From Chitinophagaceae bacterium (GTDB lineage: Bacteria; Bacteroidota; Bacteroidia; Chitinophagales; Chitinophagaceae), in contig CANGIT010000001.1 of NCBI GenBank assembly GCA_947454155.1, positions 1 to 64,000 on the forward strand: a DNA stretch of 64,000 bases. The letters run 5' to 3'. Below, one piece after another: positions 17,335-25,843 of the stretch. Each line of letters starts with the position of its first letter. The first letter of the stretch is position 1. A model generated the notes under the pieces. That model had not been told where the DNA came from. It worked only from the letters and a program-made list of their open reading frames with translations, and searched no databases. Made by a program: the position numbers and the translations under genes.

Positions 17335-18347
17335 TTTGAAGTCGCTTTCAATTGTTCATCCAGCAACTGTTCAGATTCTATTCTCTTGTTGATGATAGTT
17401 GCATAAGCAGCGGCTTTTTTAAAGTTATGTTCAGCATATGAAACAGTAATCCATTTTTTTGCATCATTCAGCGCTCCTTCAACTTCATATCCCAAGCCAA
17501 GATTATAGGATATTTTACCTTTCTCTTTTTCACTGTCAGTGTTTTGATATGCCTGAAGCCATATATCAATTGCTTTTTTCCAGTCTCCGGCTACTGCAAA
17601 ACGACATCCTTTATTATTCTCATCATTGCCTTTGCATAGCCATCTGTTTTCCCAGGTGTTGTGAATTACGAGTTGCTGTGCAAACTTTCTGCCGGTTGAA
17701 TAACTTACATCTTCCAAAGCGTCCGAGCCTCTTATCAGCCTGGCGATTGCTTCTGCTTTTGTTACGGCGTGCTGGGAATAAGTTTGAAAAAAAGAATAAT
17801 TCTTTTCATAAATGACAGCTCTTGCTTTTATGTCGTAAAATCTGAATCCGGCTCTTGCTTTGGCTGTACCTCTGATGTAGATTTCACTGTTTTTTGAGTA
17901 ATCTGTTATGTCACGAACTGAAAAGTCGGTATCAAAATATTCGAGTACAAGCAAAGCGTCGGCGCTGTATATTTCGGCCAGACTGTCTGCCATAGACCAA
18001 CTCATTGGGTTGCCAAATCCGGTAGAAGAGCCGCGTTCTGCATCCAATCGCATAGGGTGACGACTGAAATTTATTGTACTGTTATTGAATAGAATTTGTT
18101 GCATTCCATTGATGCATGACTCTGATTGATGCTTGTCTTGATGTGGCATTTCTCCGGTAAGAATACCATCAATTACCGACCAGGCGTTACCCTTCGATTT
18201 ATTGATCAATGTAATTTTCTTAATGTCTTTGGGTATAACAAAATTTGCTGGTTTTTTAACCAATACCTGCATGTTGATGGTGGAACTGCAAGAAAAATTG
18301 ATGAGGAACATCAAAAAGCAAAACAAATATCTGTTGACTTTATTCAT
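17328..18347 (-). CDS. DUF6340-like lipoprotein with TPR-like C-terminus
   Basis: A 339-residue protein with a lipobox (INFSC near residue 20). The middle contains ADALLVLEYFDTD and RFYDIKARAVIYEKNYSF, typical of the Bacteroidota family DUF6340. The last 90 residues (GDWKKAIDIWLQAYQNT, NLGLGYEVEGALNDAKKW) look like tetratricopeptide-type helices. It is probably an outer-membrane lipoprotein with a role in protein interaction. Its biochemical function is unknown. Confidence 0.75.
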   Translation of the reverse strand: MNKVNRYLFCFLMFLINFSCSSTINMQVLVKKPANFVIPKDIKKITLINKSKGNAWSVIDGILTGEMPHQDKHQSESCINGMQQILFNNSTINFSRHPMRLDAERGSSTGFGNPMSWSMADSLAEIYSADALLVLEYFDTDFSVRDITDYSKNSEIYIRGTAKARAGFRFYDIKARAVIYEKNYSFFQTYSQHAVTKAEAIARLIRGSDALEDVSYSTGRKFAQQLVIHNTWENRWLCKGNDENNKGCRFAVAGDWKKAIDIWLQAYQNTDSEKEKGKISYNLGLGYEVEGALNDAKKWITVSYAEHNFKKAAAYATIINKRIESEQLLDEQLKATSKL

Positions 18348-18353
18348 GCTGAT

Positions 18354-18719
18354 CTATTTGTTGCGGACAAGTGTTAATTTTTCAGCATTGCCTCCTCTGC
18401 TCATGTCAAAAACCAAAGTATCGGTTGTAAGTTTTGCAATCTTTACCATGATTTCCTGTTGTCCTTCAGGACGGGTGAAGAGCATGTCGTTTTCAATTTT
18501 GTAAGTCCCGTTTTCTGTACTCTCTTCATAGGAGTAACTGTAGTGTCCGTCTTTTTCAAAATTGAAAAATGTCATCGAAACATTATGATTGGTAGGCTGA
18601 CCATCCTGAAGCCATTCTGCTCCGTTCCAATGGCCGATAATCAATTGTGCATTTTTATTCTCAATACAGGAGATGAGAAGAATGGAGATAATAAAAGAGG
18701 GGAGAATTGTTTTTTTCAT
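18354..18719 (-). CDS. Small lipocalin-like lipoprotein
   Basis: A 121-residue protein with a lipoprotein signal (LLISC near residue 18). The mature part starts with a lipocalin-like IIGHWNGAEW and goes through strands that include GHYSYSYEES and GTYKIENDML, as in small lipocalin-like domains. It starts 6 bp upstream of the DUF6340-like gene on the same strand, so the two are likely co-transcribed. The ligand is unknown. Confidence 0.72.
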   Translation of the reverse strand: MKKTILPSFIISILLISCIENKNAQLIIGHWNGAEWLQDGQPTNHNVSMTFFNFEKDGHYSYSYEESTENGTYKIENDMLFTRPEGQQEIMVKIAKLTTDTLVFDMSRGGNAEKLTLVRNK

Positions 18720-18916
18720 GAGTGTAAATATAAAGGTTTCAGAAGTTTAAAAGTTTACGGGTTTCAGCGCTTTGAAATATCTAAGTAAGAAAGAATTTAT
18801 GGGTTTAATGAATGTAAATAGACTAGAATCATACGTTTCCTTGTTATCAAATAAACATACAAACGCATCACGAAATTGCTTAAAAACCAATCAATAATAA
18901 TTGTATCATCATTGGT

Positions 18917-19387
18917 TTACTTTTTTTCTTTGTAAATCATGAATAACAAATACAAAATAGTGGTGAGTATTGCAGGAAATGAACAATATAGTACTGTATG
19001 ATAATCTCCAATGATCAACAAATATGGCGCCAATAAAACAAGCACAATGATCATAAATAGCAACTTGTTAGTGAGGTAGTTGTCATCCTTTGATTTATAT
19101 AGTTTGATATTCAGTATGTATATGTTGGTTATGATTAAAGGAGCACTAAGCAGCATGCTATACAAAGGCATCCACAATAAAAGATTCACCATTGTTTCAA
19201 ATAATCGGGATGCTGAAAAATACTTATGCAAATAGTAAAACTCTTGCCACAACAAAGAATTTGTACCTGCACTACCTGCAATATAATAAGGCAATACGCC
19301 TATTGGAGAAATGATGAAAACATAAAACACAGCTGATTGCAAGAAAAAGTCAGAATAGTATGACTTAACCTTATTTATAAATTCCAT
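18917..19387 (-). CDS. Small membrane protein of unknown function
   Basis: A 156-residue protein with about four hydrophobic helices (around residues 20-37, 65-90, 105-125 and 130-150) and a short lysine-rich tail. I recognise no family. The base composition is clearly AT-rich compared with housekeeping genes in the window. The gap from 19388 to 19647 on its upstream side is AT-rich and shows nothing else. Confidence 0.55.
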   Translation of the reverse strand: MEFINKVKSYYSDFFLQSAVFYVFIISPIGVLPYYIAGSAGTNSLLWQEFYYLHKYFSASRLFETMVNLLLWMPLYSMLLSAPLIITNIYILNIKLYKSKDDNYLTNKLLFMIIVLVLLAPYLLIIGDYHTVLYCSFPAILTTILYLLFMIYKEKK

Positions 19388-19647
19388 ATTGATGGTTTAA
19401 CTTAAAATCTATTGCCAAGCTGTCTTTGTCAAACATTACTCAAAAGCTGTTATGGTATGTGCTATTTGTTATTTTTATGTGATGTGGTTCAATGTCAAAT
19501 TTCATTTCAACTGATTGATTTATTGGATTTGCATCCATCAATACGAGAAGATAGTTGAAGATTTGATTTTAGGTAAATAACTTCATTTTCTAATAAATTG
19601 CATTGACGCCAATTCCCATAATTCATCATCAACTCAATTCGTTTGGC

Positions 19648-20112
19648 TTACTCTTTTGCCTTCGTGCTTAAATTCTCTACATTCATTTTCAGATCTATTA
19701 GCCGCTGCCTGACGTTGGCCTGCAAATTCTTTTTTATATACTTTCTCAAAATGGTGAATGGAAATCGAAGCGAGAAAGAATATAGAAAAATCACTTCGGT
19801 TTGGTCGCTTGCTATTTCCTTGAATGTCCAGGAACCTAAAAATGACTTAAACATAAAAGGACCTTTCGTCATTTTAATGGCGGTTACTTTTGGTCTGTTG
19901 TAAGTAACGTATTCGGTCACCATTCCCATTCCATTTTTTGCAACACAATATGCGCTTACGCCTTTGTCTGCTATTGTTGCGCCATCCATCAGGTCGGCTT
20001 TCTTTAAAAAAGTATCCCATTTCAATCGGTTGTTGTAGTTCTGCGTGAAGTCAAATACGAACTCAGCCTTTTTGTTGATGATGATTTGTTCTGTGAATTT
20101 TATGCCTTTCAT
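19648..20112 (-). CDS. SRPBCC-family protein
   Basis: A 154-residue protein with a Bet v1-like SRPBCC domain: it opens FTEQIIINKKAEFVFDFT and includes MVTEYVTYNRPKVTAIKM. The start at 20112 is preferred to an upstream ATG at 20151 because the domain begins at once. Such proteins bind lipids or other hydrophobic ligands. The actual ligand is unknown. Confidence 0.75.
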   Translation of the reverse strand: MKGIKFTEQIIINKKAEFVFDFTQNYNNRLKWDTFLKKADLMDGATIADKGVSAYCVAKNGMGMVTEYVTYNRPKVTAIKMTKGPFMFKSFLGSWTFKEIASDQTEVIFLYSFSLRFPFTILRKYIKKNLQANVRQRLIDLKMNVENLSTKAKE

Positions 20113-20210
20113 TGATTGGGTGTTCAAATTTAATTGATGTGAACGTTTCAAATATGATTACTTATATTAACTGCTATTACATCGCTTGTTTCACAATGCT
20201 GATAATAGAC

Positions 20211-20789
20211 CTAATATTTCTTGGCCAATATCCACCGCTCTCCATTTTTCAGGTCATAAGCCACAATTCCCCATTTGTCCGACCAATAAACATGTGTAAT
20301 TTCTGCAGCGCCCCGAACAGTTGACAAGTCAAAAGACGGCACTTTATAAAGGGTGCCAAATGTTGATAACTCACGGTTATCTGCCCTTTGTTCTTGGCGC
20401 TTGATTGTCCCCAGGAAACCTTTAAATCCAATCGTCTCTTCTATTGCTGAATTTGGTCTGCTTTTGTAAAAGTCAATCAGGGAATGGTCTTGAATAATGG
20501 TGTCTGCTGTTGCCCAGCGAATCACCCGCTCACCATATTTGTTCTCAGGAACATCTTTGAATGTAATGGTTGCCACAGGCGGATTATACCAGCCGGTGTT
20601 TTCGTCCCAGCCTTTATTTTTTATCGACTTGGATGAGACCATAAATGTGTCAATGTTGCCTGATTGATTTTTAAATATCAAAGTATCATTAATCTTGTAA
20701 ATTTTATAGGTCAATAAGTCATGGTTTGTAAAACTGAACTTACAGCCCGAAAAAAGAAAGAGTATTAGTATCGTTGTTATTCTTTTCAA
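20211..20789 (-). CDS. Lipoprotein of unknown function
   Basis: A 192-residue protein with a lipoprotein signal (LFLFSGC at about residues 10-16). The mature sequence has no domain that I recognise; it ends VAYDLKNGERWILAKKY. The gene overlaps the end of the upstream small gene by 50 bp, which suggests translational coupling. Confidence 0.65.
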   Translation of the reverse strand: MKRITTILILFLFSGCKFSFTNHDLLTYKIYKINDTLIFKNQSGNIDTFMVSSKSIKNKGWDENTGWYNPPVATITFKDVPENKYGERVIRWATADTIIQDHSLIDFYKSRPNSAIEETIGFKGFLGTIKRQEQRADNRELSTFGTLYKVPSFDLSTVRGAAEITHVYWSDKWGIVAYDLKNGERWILAKKY

Positions 20790-21021
20790 TGTTATGATGT
20801 CTCAAATTTCTTTTTTTCTTCCTGATGAATTTTATTCCGTCATCACACTGTACAAATCGGATTTCTCCAAATAAATGATGTTTAATTTTTCCATTGTGAA
20901 TATCTTGGTGTGCCGTCCAAAAATTATAGGGCGTGAAAATCCCAAATAAAAAATCGAGTCCGTAAGAAAGACCGCAGAGCAGCAATATGGCCGAAAGACC
21001 CCATGTGATTTTTCGTTTCAA
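20740..21021 (-). CDS. Possible small membrane-anchored protein
   Basis: A 93-residue reading frame with one N-terminal hydrophobic segment (WGLSAILLLCGLSYGLDFLFG) and a basic C-terminal half. Its last 16 codons overlap the next gene in another frame. No family is recognised. It could be real, or the C-terminal part could reflect a frameshifted end. Confidence 0.45.
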   Translation of the reverse strand: MKRKITWGLSAILLLCGLSYGLDFLFGIFTPYNFWTAHQDIHNGKIKHHLFGEIRFVQCDDGIKFIRKKKRNLRHHNIEKNNNDTNTLSFFGL

Positions 21022-21182
21022 TTTTTTGTTATTGCGGCAAATGAGGAAGTAAATGTAAAATATTGAATGTAATATTAAGTTCAGTAAGTTTAGAATGTTT
21101 CGAGTGTTTCATAGGTTAAGGTTCTTGCCAAACCTACTTAACATAGCAAACTCACCAAACCCCAAATCCCCAATTACAAATC

Positions 21183-22370
21183 TTATTTAACCACCCCCAA
21201 TTCCTTCCCAATCTTCGTGAAAGCAGCTATGGCTTTATCCAGATGATGTTGCTGATGGGCGGCGCTCAACTGCACGCGAATTCTCGCTTGCCCTTTCGCC
21301 ACCACCGGGAAGAAGAAGCCGATTACATAAATACCTTCGTCGAGCAGTTTGGCGGCAAACTGTTGGGCCAGTACGGCGTCATACAGCATGATGGGAACAA
21401 TGGGGTGGTCGCCGGGTTTGATGTCGAAGCCTGCGGCAGTCATTTGTGTGCGGAAATATTTTGTATTGTATTCGAGTTGGTCGCGGAGTTCGGTGGTTTC
21501 ACTCAGCATATCGAGCACGGCGATGGAAGCGCCCACGATACTGGGTGCCACCGTGTTGCTGAAAAGGTAAGGACGACTGCGCTGACGAAGCATTTCAATG
21601 ATTTCTTTTCTGCCTGAAGTGAAGCCGCCGCTGGCGCCTCCCAATGCCTTACCCAATGTGCCGGTGATGATGTCGATGCGACCCATCACGTTTCTGTATT
21701 CATGTGTACCTCTTCCGGTTTTGCCCAGGAAACCCGATGAGTGACATTCATCAATCATCACAATGGCATCGTAACGATCGGCCAGGTCACAGATGATGTG
21801 CAGTTGTGCGATGGTGCCATCCATGCTGAAGGAGCCGTCGGTGACGATGATTCTGCTGCGCAGGTGTTGTGTTTCCTGCAATTTGGCTTCGAGGTCCTGC
21901 ATGTTGTTATGTTCATAGCGGTAACGTTGTGCCTTGCAAAGTCTCACGCCATCGATAATAGAAGCATGATTGAGGACATCGCTGATGATGGCGTCTTCTT
22001 CATTGAATAAGGGTTCGAAAACCCCACCGTTGGCATCGAATGCCGCGGCATATAAAATGGTATCTTCTGTACCCAGGAACTGAGCGATTTTTTGTTCCAG
22101 TTCTTTGTGGATGTCTTGCGTGCCGCAGATGAAACGCACACTGCTCATGCCGTATCCACGGTAATCAATATATTTTTTAGCAGCTTCCAGCACTTTGGGA
22201 TGAGAAGACAGTCCAAGGTAGTTGTTGGCGCAAAAATTCAATACGGTTTTTCCATTCACCTTAATTTCGGCGCCTTGTTCGCTGGTGATGATCCGCTCTT
22301 TTTTAAATAATCCGGCAGTTTCAATATCATTGAGTTCCATCTGTAATCTGGTGACGAAATTATTATTCAT
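21183..22370 (-). CDS. kbl: Glycine C-acetyltransferase (2-amino-3-ketobutyrate CoA ligase)
   Basis: A PLP enzyme of 395 residues that splits 2-amino-3-ketobutyrate with CoA into glycine and acetyl-CoA in threonine breakdown. It has the N-terminal segment LNFCANNYLGLSSHP, the SVRFICGTQ motif and the PLP-lysine motif TGTLGKALGG. The similarity to E. coli Kbl is close throughout, favouring this over other alpha-oxoamine synthases. No threonine dehydrogenase (tdh) gene is adjacent. Its upstream region is occupied by the 87-bp repeat. Confidence 0.93.
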   Translation of the reverse strand: MNNNFVTRLQMELNDIETAGLFKKERIITSEQGAEIKVNGKTVLNFCANNYLGLSSHPKVLEAAKKYIDYRGYGMSSVRFICGTQDIHKELEQKIAQFLGTEDTILYAAAFDANGGVFEPLFNEEDAIISDVLNHASIIDGVRLCKAQRYRYEHNNMQDLEAKLQETQHLRSRIIVTDGSFSMDGTIAQLHIICDLADRYDAIVMIDECHSSGFLGKTGRGTHEYRNVMGRIDIITGTLGKALGGASGGFTSGRKEIIEMLRQRSRPYLFSNTVAPSIVGASIAVLDMLSETTELRDQLEYNTKYFRTQMTAAGFDIKPGDHPIVPIMLYDAVLAQQFAAKLLDEGIYVIGFFFPVVAKGQARIRVQLSAAHQQHHLDKAIAAFTKIGKELGVVK

Positions 22371-22487
22371 GATGAAGTTGCTTTAAGTAGCGCAAATCTA
22401 ACAACACTATTCGATGTGTGAAAATCTTCGTTGTATGGCTTTTTTACGTAGACAATATGGGTAAAACACAAAGCATACAAAAAAATA

Positions 22488-22873
22488 TTTGTGATCTTCG
22501 TGAAATCCTTGTGTATTTCGTGGTTATTCACCATAAAGCGCACAAAGGAAACACAGGGCGAACAGAAGAATTATTTTGTGATCTTAGTGAAGCCCTTGTG
22601 TACTTCGTGGTTATTCACCATAAAGCGCACAAAGGAAACACAGGGCGCACAGAAGAATTATTTTGTGATCTTAGTGAAGCCCTTGTGTACTTCGTGGTTA
22701 TTCACCACAAAGCTCACAAAGTAAACACAGGGCATACAGAAGAATTATTTTGTGATCTTAGATAAGCTCTTGTGTTCTTCGTGGTTATTTACCACAAAGC
22801 GCACAAAGGAAACACAGGGTGCACAGAAGAATTATTTGTGATCTTAGTGAAACCCTTGTGTTCTTCGTGGTTG
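22488..22873. repeat. 87-bp tandem repeat array, about 4.4 copies
   Basis: The word GTGATCTT recurs at 22491, 22578, 22665 and 22752, exactly 87 bp apart, and again at about 22838 (86 bp). The units carry few differences and include AAAGCGCACAAAGGAAACAC. This type of intergenic repeat is known from many environmental bacterial genomes. Since 87 is a multiple of three, open frames through it encode 29-residue repeats, but these are very likely not genes. The array fills most of the 548-bp divergent gap between kbl and the methyltransferase. Confidence 0.9.
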
Positions 22874-22918
22874 AAAAAAATGATTTCGATTTTGTATTTT
22901 TAACGCATCATCATTTTC

Positions 22919-23950
22919 TTGAAACAGCTCATTTCATCACATCTCGAATCTTTCTCCGCTAAATTGTTAGCGGCAGATGCTTTACAGGTTAGTGACAACG
23001 CCTATTGCCAGAGATATTTCCGTCATTTACAAATTCATCATCATTATTTCCTTAACATTTATGCTGATGTTTTGGAAAGGGTTTTACTCCTCTCTCAAAT
23101 GAAGCCTGATCAAATTGTACTTGTCGATTTCGGCTGTGGAAATGGATTGCTCGCTTTATTGGCCCGCTACTGTGGATTTGGAAAAGTAATTGCTTGCGAC
23201 AGGGATGTAAATTTTATTCAGGCCGCCCAAACTCTTTCAACACTGATGAATATTCCACTCGATCATGTTTTGTGTGGCGATGAACAAACGTTAAAAAGGC
23301 ATCATCTCACTACCAACATCAATGTTATAGTAGGCACCGACGTAATTGAACACATTTACAACCTCGACTTGTTTTTCAAAACCATCGCTTCCATGAACAT
23401 TGGAATGGTAAGTGTGTTTACGACAGCCAGTAATCCCCAAAATCCATTCATAGTAAGAAGACTCAAACGTTTACAGCTGCGAGATGAATATAAGGGCGCA
23501 ACGCCGGAAGATGCGGTATTGACAGGTAATACAGCACACGAAGCCTTTTTTGTCATCCGTAAAAAAATAATTCAAAATGCTTTCCCCAATGAAGGCCATG
23601 AATTCTGGGATGATATCGCACACAAAACAAGAGGCATGAACCGCAGCGATATCCTGAACTGGATAGCCATCTACAATGTCAACAAAAAAATGCCTCATAT
23701 GTTATCTCATCCTACCAACACCTGCAATCCAATTTCAGGCAGCTGGACAGAAAGATTGCTGTCGCTGGATGAATACAAAACTATCTATGGCCAACATGGA
23801 TTTTCGCTGCAATGCAACAATGGCTATTACGACACCGCGAAACCATTTCCTAAAAATATTGTTGCCCGTTGTTTAAATGTTATGGTCAAATGGGGAAGCA
23901 TGAAACTGGCTCCATTCATCATTCTTTCAGGAAAAAATGTTAATAAGTGA
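22919..23950 (+). CDS. Class I SAM-dependent methyltransferase
   Basis: A 343-residue protein with a Rossmann-type methyltransferase core. Motif I is VDFGCGNGLLALLAR (about residues 69-83), followed by the acidic VIACDRDVNFI and the strand NVIVGTDVIEHIYNLDLFF. The start is a TTG at 22919. The C-terminal 150 residues (NISGSW-like region through YYDTAKPFP) are not typical of any methyltransferase I can name, so the substrate remains unknown. Confidence 0.8.
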   Translation: MKQLISSHLESFSAKLLAADALQVSDNAYCQRYFRHLQIHHHYFLNIYADVLERVLLLSQMKPDQIVLVDFGCGNGLLALLARYCGFGKVIACDRDVNFIQAAQTLSTLMNIPLDHVLCGDEQTLKRHHLTTNINVIVGTDVIEHIYNLDLFFKTIASMNIGMVSVFTTASNPQNPFIVRRLKRLQLRDEYKGATPEDAVLTGNTAHEAFFVIRKKIIQNAFPNEGHEFWDDIAHKTRGMNRSDILNWIAIYNVNKKMPHMLSHPTNTCNPISGSWTERLLSLDEYKTIYGQHGFSLQCNNGYYDTAKPFPKNIVARCLNVMVKWGSMKLAPFIILSGKNVNK

Positions 23951-23970
23951 TTTCAAGTCTCTGCAATCAT

Positions 23971-23978
23971 TAATTTTG
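23971..23978 (+). promoter_or_regulatory. -7 box ahead of the L,D-transpeptidase gene
   Basis: TAATTTTG fits the TAnnTTTG consensus. It lies 53 bp before the preferred ATG at 24032. A TTTC at 23951-23954 might act as a -33 element, but the spacing is short. Confidence 0.35.
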
Positions 23979-24031
23979 TTGTGCGTTAAATCCTAAAACC
24001 TGTGCAACAATCTTCAAGATCAAATTTATCC

Positions 24032-24562
24032 ATGAAACTCATTCAGTATTTTTCCATCATCCTCACACTGTTTGTACTTACATCTTTTAAACCTCATCAT
24101 TCACGATCATTTCGAAAAGCATCGCCATACAGCATCATTATCGATAAAAGTGATTTTGAATTGAGAGTGTATGACGAGGAAGGTTGGTATGCTACTTACC
24201 CTGTGGTGTTCGGCAGCAAAGATCCCGGTGATAAATTGTTTGAAGGCGACAAGAAAACACCCAACGGCACTTATAAAATCATCCTCAAAAAAATCCATCC
24301 CAAATGGAGCAATGAATTGCTGCTGGATTATCCAAGACCGGAAAATGTTGAGCTTTTCAATAAAAGAAAACAAGAAGGACTGATACCCGCCAAAGCCAAG
24401 ATAGGCGCCGGTATTGCTATTCACGCCACCAGGCCCCAAGAGGAATGGACTGTAGATAAGTTTTATAATTGGACGGATGGTTGCATCTCTTTGAAGTATT
24501 CCGAAATGAAAGACTTGTATGATTACATTCCTGTTGGCACCATTGTCACCATCCAGCCTTGA
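24032..24562 (+). CDS. L,D-transpeptidase (YkuD family), exported
   Basis: A 176-residue protein with an N-terminal signal segment (SIILTLFVLTSF) and one YkuD domain. The active-site region reads AIHATRPQ then NWTDGCISLK, giving the conserved His and the catalytic Cys of SxGCI-type motifs. These enzymes form or edit 3-3 cross-links in peptidoglycan or attach lipoproteins to it. The ATG at 24032 is preferred to a GTG at 24002. It belongs with the DacB and NagZ-fusion genes elsewhere in the window as cell-wall functions. Confidence 0.9.
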   Translation: MKLIQYFSIILTLFVLTSFKPHHSRSFRKASPYSIIIDKSDFELRVYDEEGWYATYPVVFGSKDPGDKLFEGDKKTPNGTYKIILKKIHPKWSNELLLDYPRPENVELFNKRKQEGLIPAKAKIGAGIAIHATRPQEEWTVDKFYNWTDGCISLKYSEMKDLYDYIPVGTIVTIQP

Positions 24563-24670
24563 TGATTGTTATTTTAGTCAATAAAATCAGCTGTTTCATT
24601 TTTGGTTTTCCAATTTCAATAATTCGAGAAAATTGTTCATTGGCAACTCATTGGGTGGTAAGAATTTCAA

Positions 24671-24940
24671 TTAAGATGAAGACCGAAAAAACCGAATGAT
24701 TTTTAAAATAATACGGATAAGGAAGATGATATTGATGATGTTCCAACCAATCAAAGCCATATCAAACAGCTTCTCAGTATGATTCATACTCTCCCAGCTC
24801 CAGTATTCTCCTTTATCGCTTGAATAATTGTCATCGTATCCCATCATCATGAGTCCAAGAAACATATAAATCATCGCATCTGTCGTCAGTAATGCGATCC
24901 AGTAAATGACATCCCAGATGGAGACTTTCAATTTTTTCAT
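24671..24940 (-). CDS. Small membrane protein of unknown function
   Basis: An 89-residue frame with two hydrophobic segments (VIYWIALLTTDAMIYMFLGLM and WNIINIIFLIRIILKI) separated by an acidic and serine-rich loop. It begins 9 bp after the aldo/keto reductase stop on the same strand. No family is recognised. Confidence 0.6.
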   Translation of the reverse strand: MKKLKVSIWDVIYWIALLTTDAMIYMFLGLMMMGYDDNYSSDKGEYWSWESMNHTEKLFDMALIGWNIINIIFLIRIILKIIRFFRSSS

Positions 24941-24949
24941 GAGAGGTAT

Positions 24950-25834
24950 TTAAGGCACGGGTTTACCCATTGCTGCCGACCAAAGCGTGAACCAGTCTGA
25001 TGTTTCCATTTCAATGGCAGTGGATTTTTTCAATTCATTGATTCGTGTTGCCGAAGTGCTGCCGAAAACGGGTGTGATGCATGCAGGATGTTTCATGATC
25101 CAGGCCAGTAATAAAGTCGCTATGCCCACTTCATATTTTTCAGTCATCGGATGGATGGCTTCAAGTATCCTTTTTGATTGCTCGTCATTTGCCTTCATCA
25201 CTTTCCCCAATGGTGCCCAGCACATGGGTTTTATTTGATGTAGTTGCATGTGTTCCAAACTGCCATCAAGCATCGCCTCAAAATGAGTAATGGAAAATTC
25301 TATCTGATGATAATTTACTTTGATGGCTTTTTGAATGTACTCAGTCTGAACAGAAGTGAAATTGGATAGCCCGAAGTCAAGAATCTTTCCTTGTTGTTTA
25401 AGTTGGTTGATGGCTGCGGCAATTTCATAGGGCTGCATCAATGGGCTGGGTCGGTGTAGCAGCAGCAAATCTAGATAGTCGGTGTGCAAATATTTAAGTG
25501 ATTGCTCCACCGATTCCACGATATAGTTTTTACTATAGTTGTAATGTTTGATTACGTTTTTTCGCTTGCCGCCTTCCAATTGAATGCCGCATTTGGAGAT
25601 GAGCTGAATCGAATCGCGCGACCTATTGCATTTGTGCCAGGCTTCGCCAAATGCAGCTTCTGTGGTGTAGTCGCCATAAATATCCGCATGGTCAAAGCTG
25701 GTGATGCCCATATCAACGCAATGCTGAATGAGGCTCATCATTTCATTGGTATTGAAATGGCTGCCCCAGACGCCCCAGGTCATGGTGCCTGCAATCAGCG
25801 AAGAAAACTTGGTAAAGCTCTGCGTATGAATCAT
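24950..25834 (-). CDS. Aldo/keto reductase
   Basis: A 294-residue TIM-barrel oxidoreductase that uses NADPH. The catalytic residues are visible: Asp and Tyr in SFDHADIYGDY, Lys in LISKCG, His in LLLLHRPSPL. The overall pattern is closest to the YdhF-like branch. The physiological substrate is unknown. The gene ends 9 bp before the small membrane-protein gene and lies 9 bp downstream of queA, so the three may form an operon. Confidence 0.92.
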   Translation of the reverse strand: MIHTQSFTKFSSLIAGTMTWGVWGSHFNTNEMMSLIQHCVDMGITSFDHADIYGDYTTEAAFGEAWHKCNRSRDSIQLISKCGIQLEGGKRKNVIKHYNYSKNYIVESVEQSLKYLHTDYLDLLLLHRPSPLMQPYEIAAAINQLKQQGKILDFGLSNFTSVQTEYIQKAIKVNYHQIEFSITHFEAMLDGSLEHMQLHQIKPMCWAPLGKVMKANDEQSKRILEAIHPMTEKYEVGIATLLLAWIMKHPACITPVFGSTSATRINELKKSTAIEMETSDWFTLWSAAMGKPVP

Positions 25835-25843
25835 GGCATGAAA

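Noticed and set aside
22418..22765. 115-residue open frame with 29-residue repeats
   Set aside because: It is a by-product of the 87-bp tandem repeat, whose period is a multiple of three. Other frames through the array are also open and no start signal or family supports a gene.
22488..22873. CRISPR array
   Set aside because: The whole 87-bp unit repeats, with no unique spacers between short repeats, and no cas genes are in the window.
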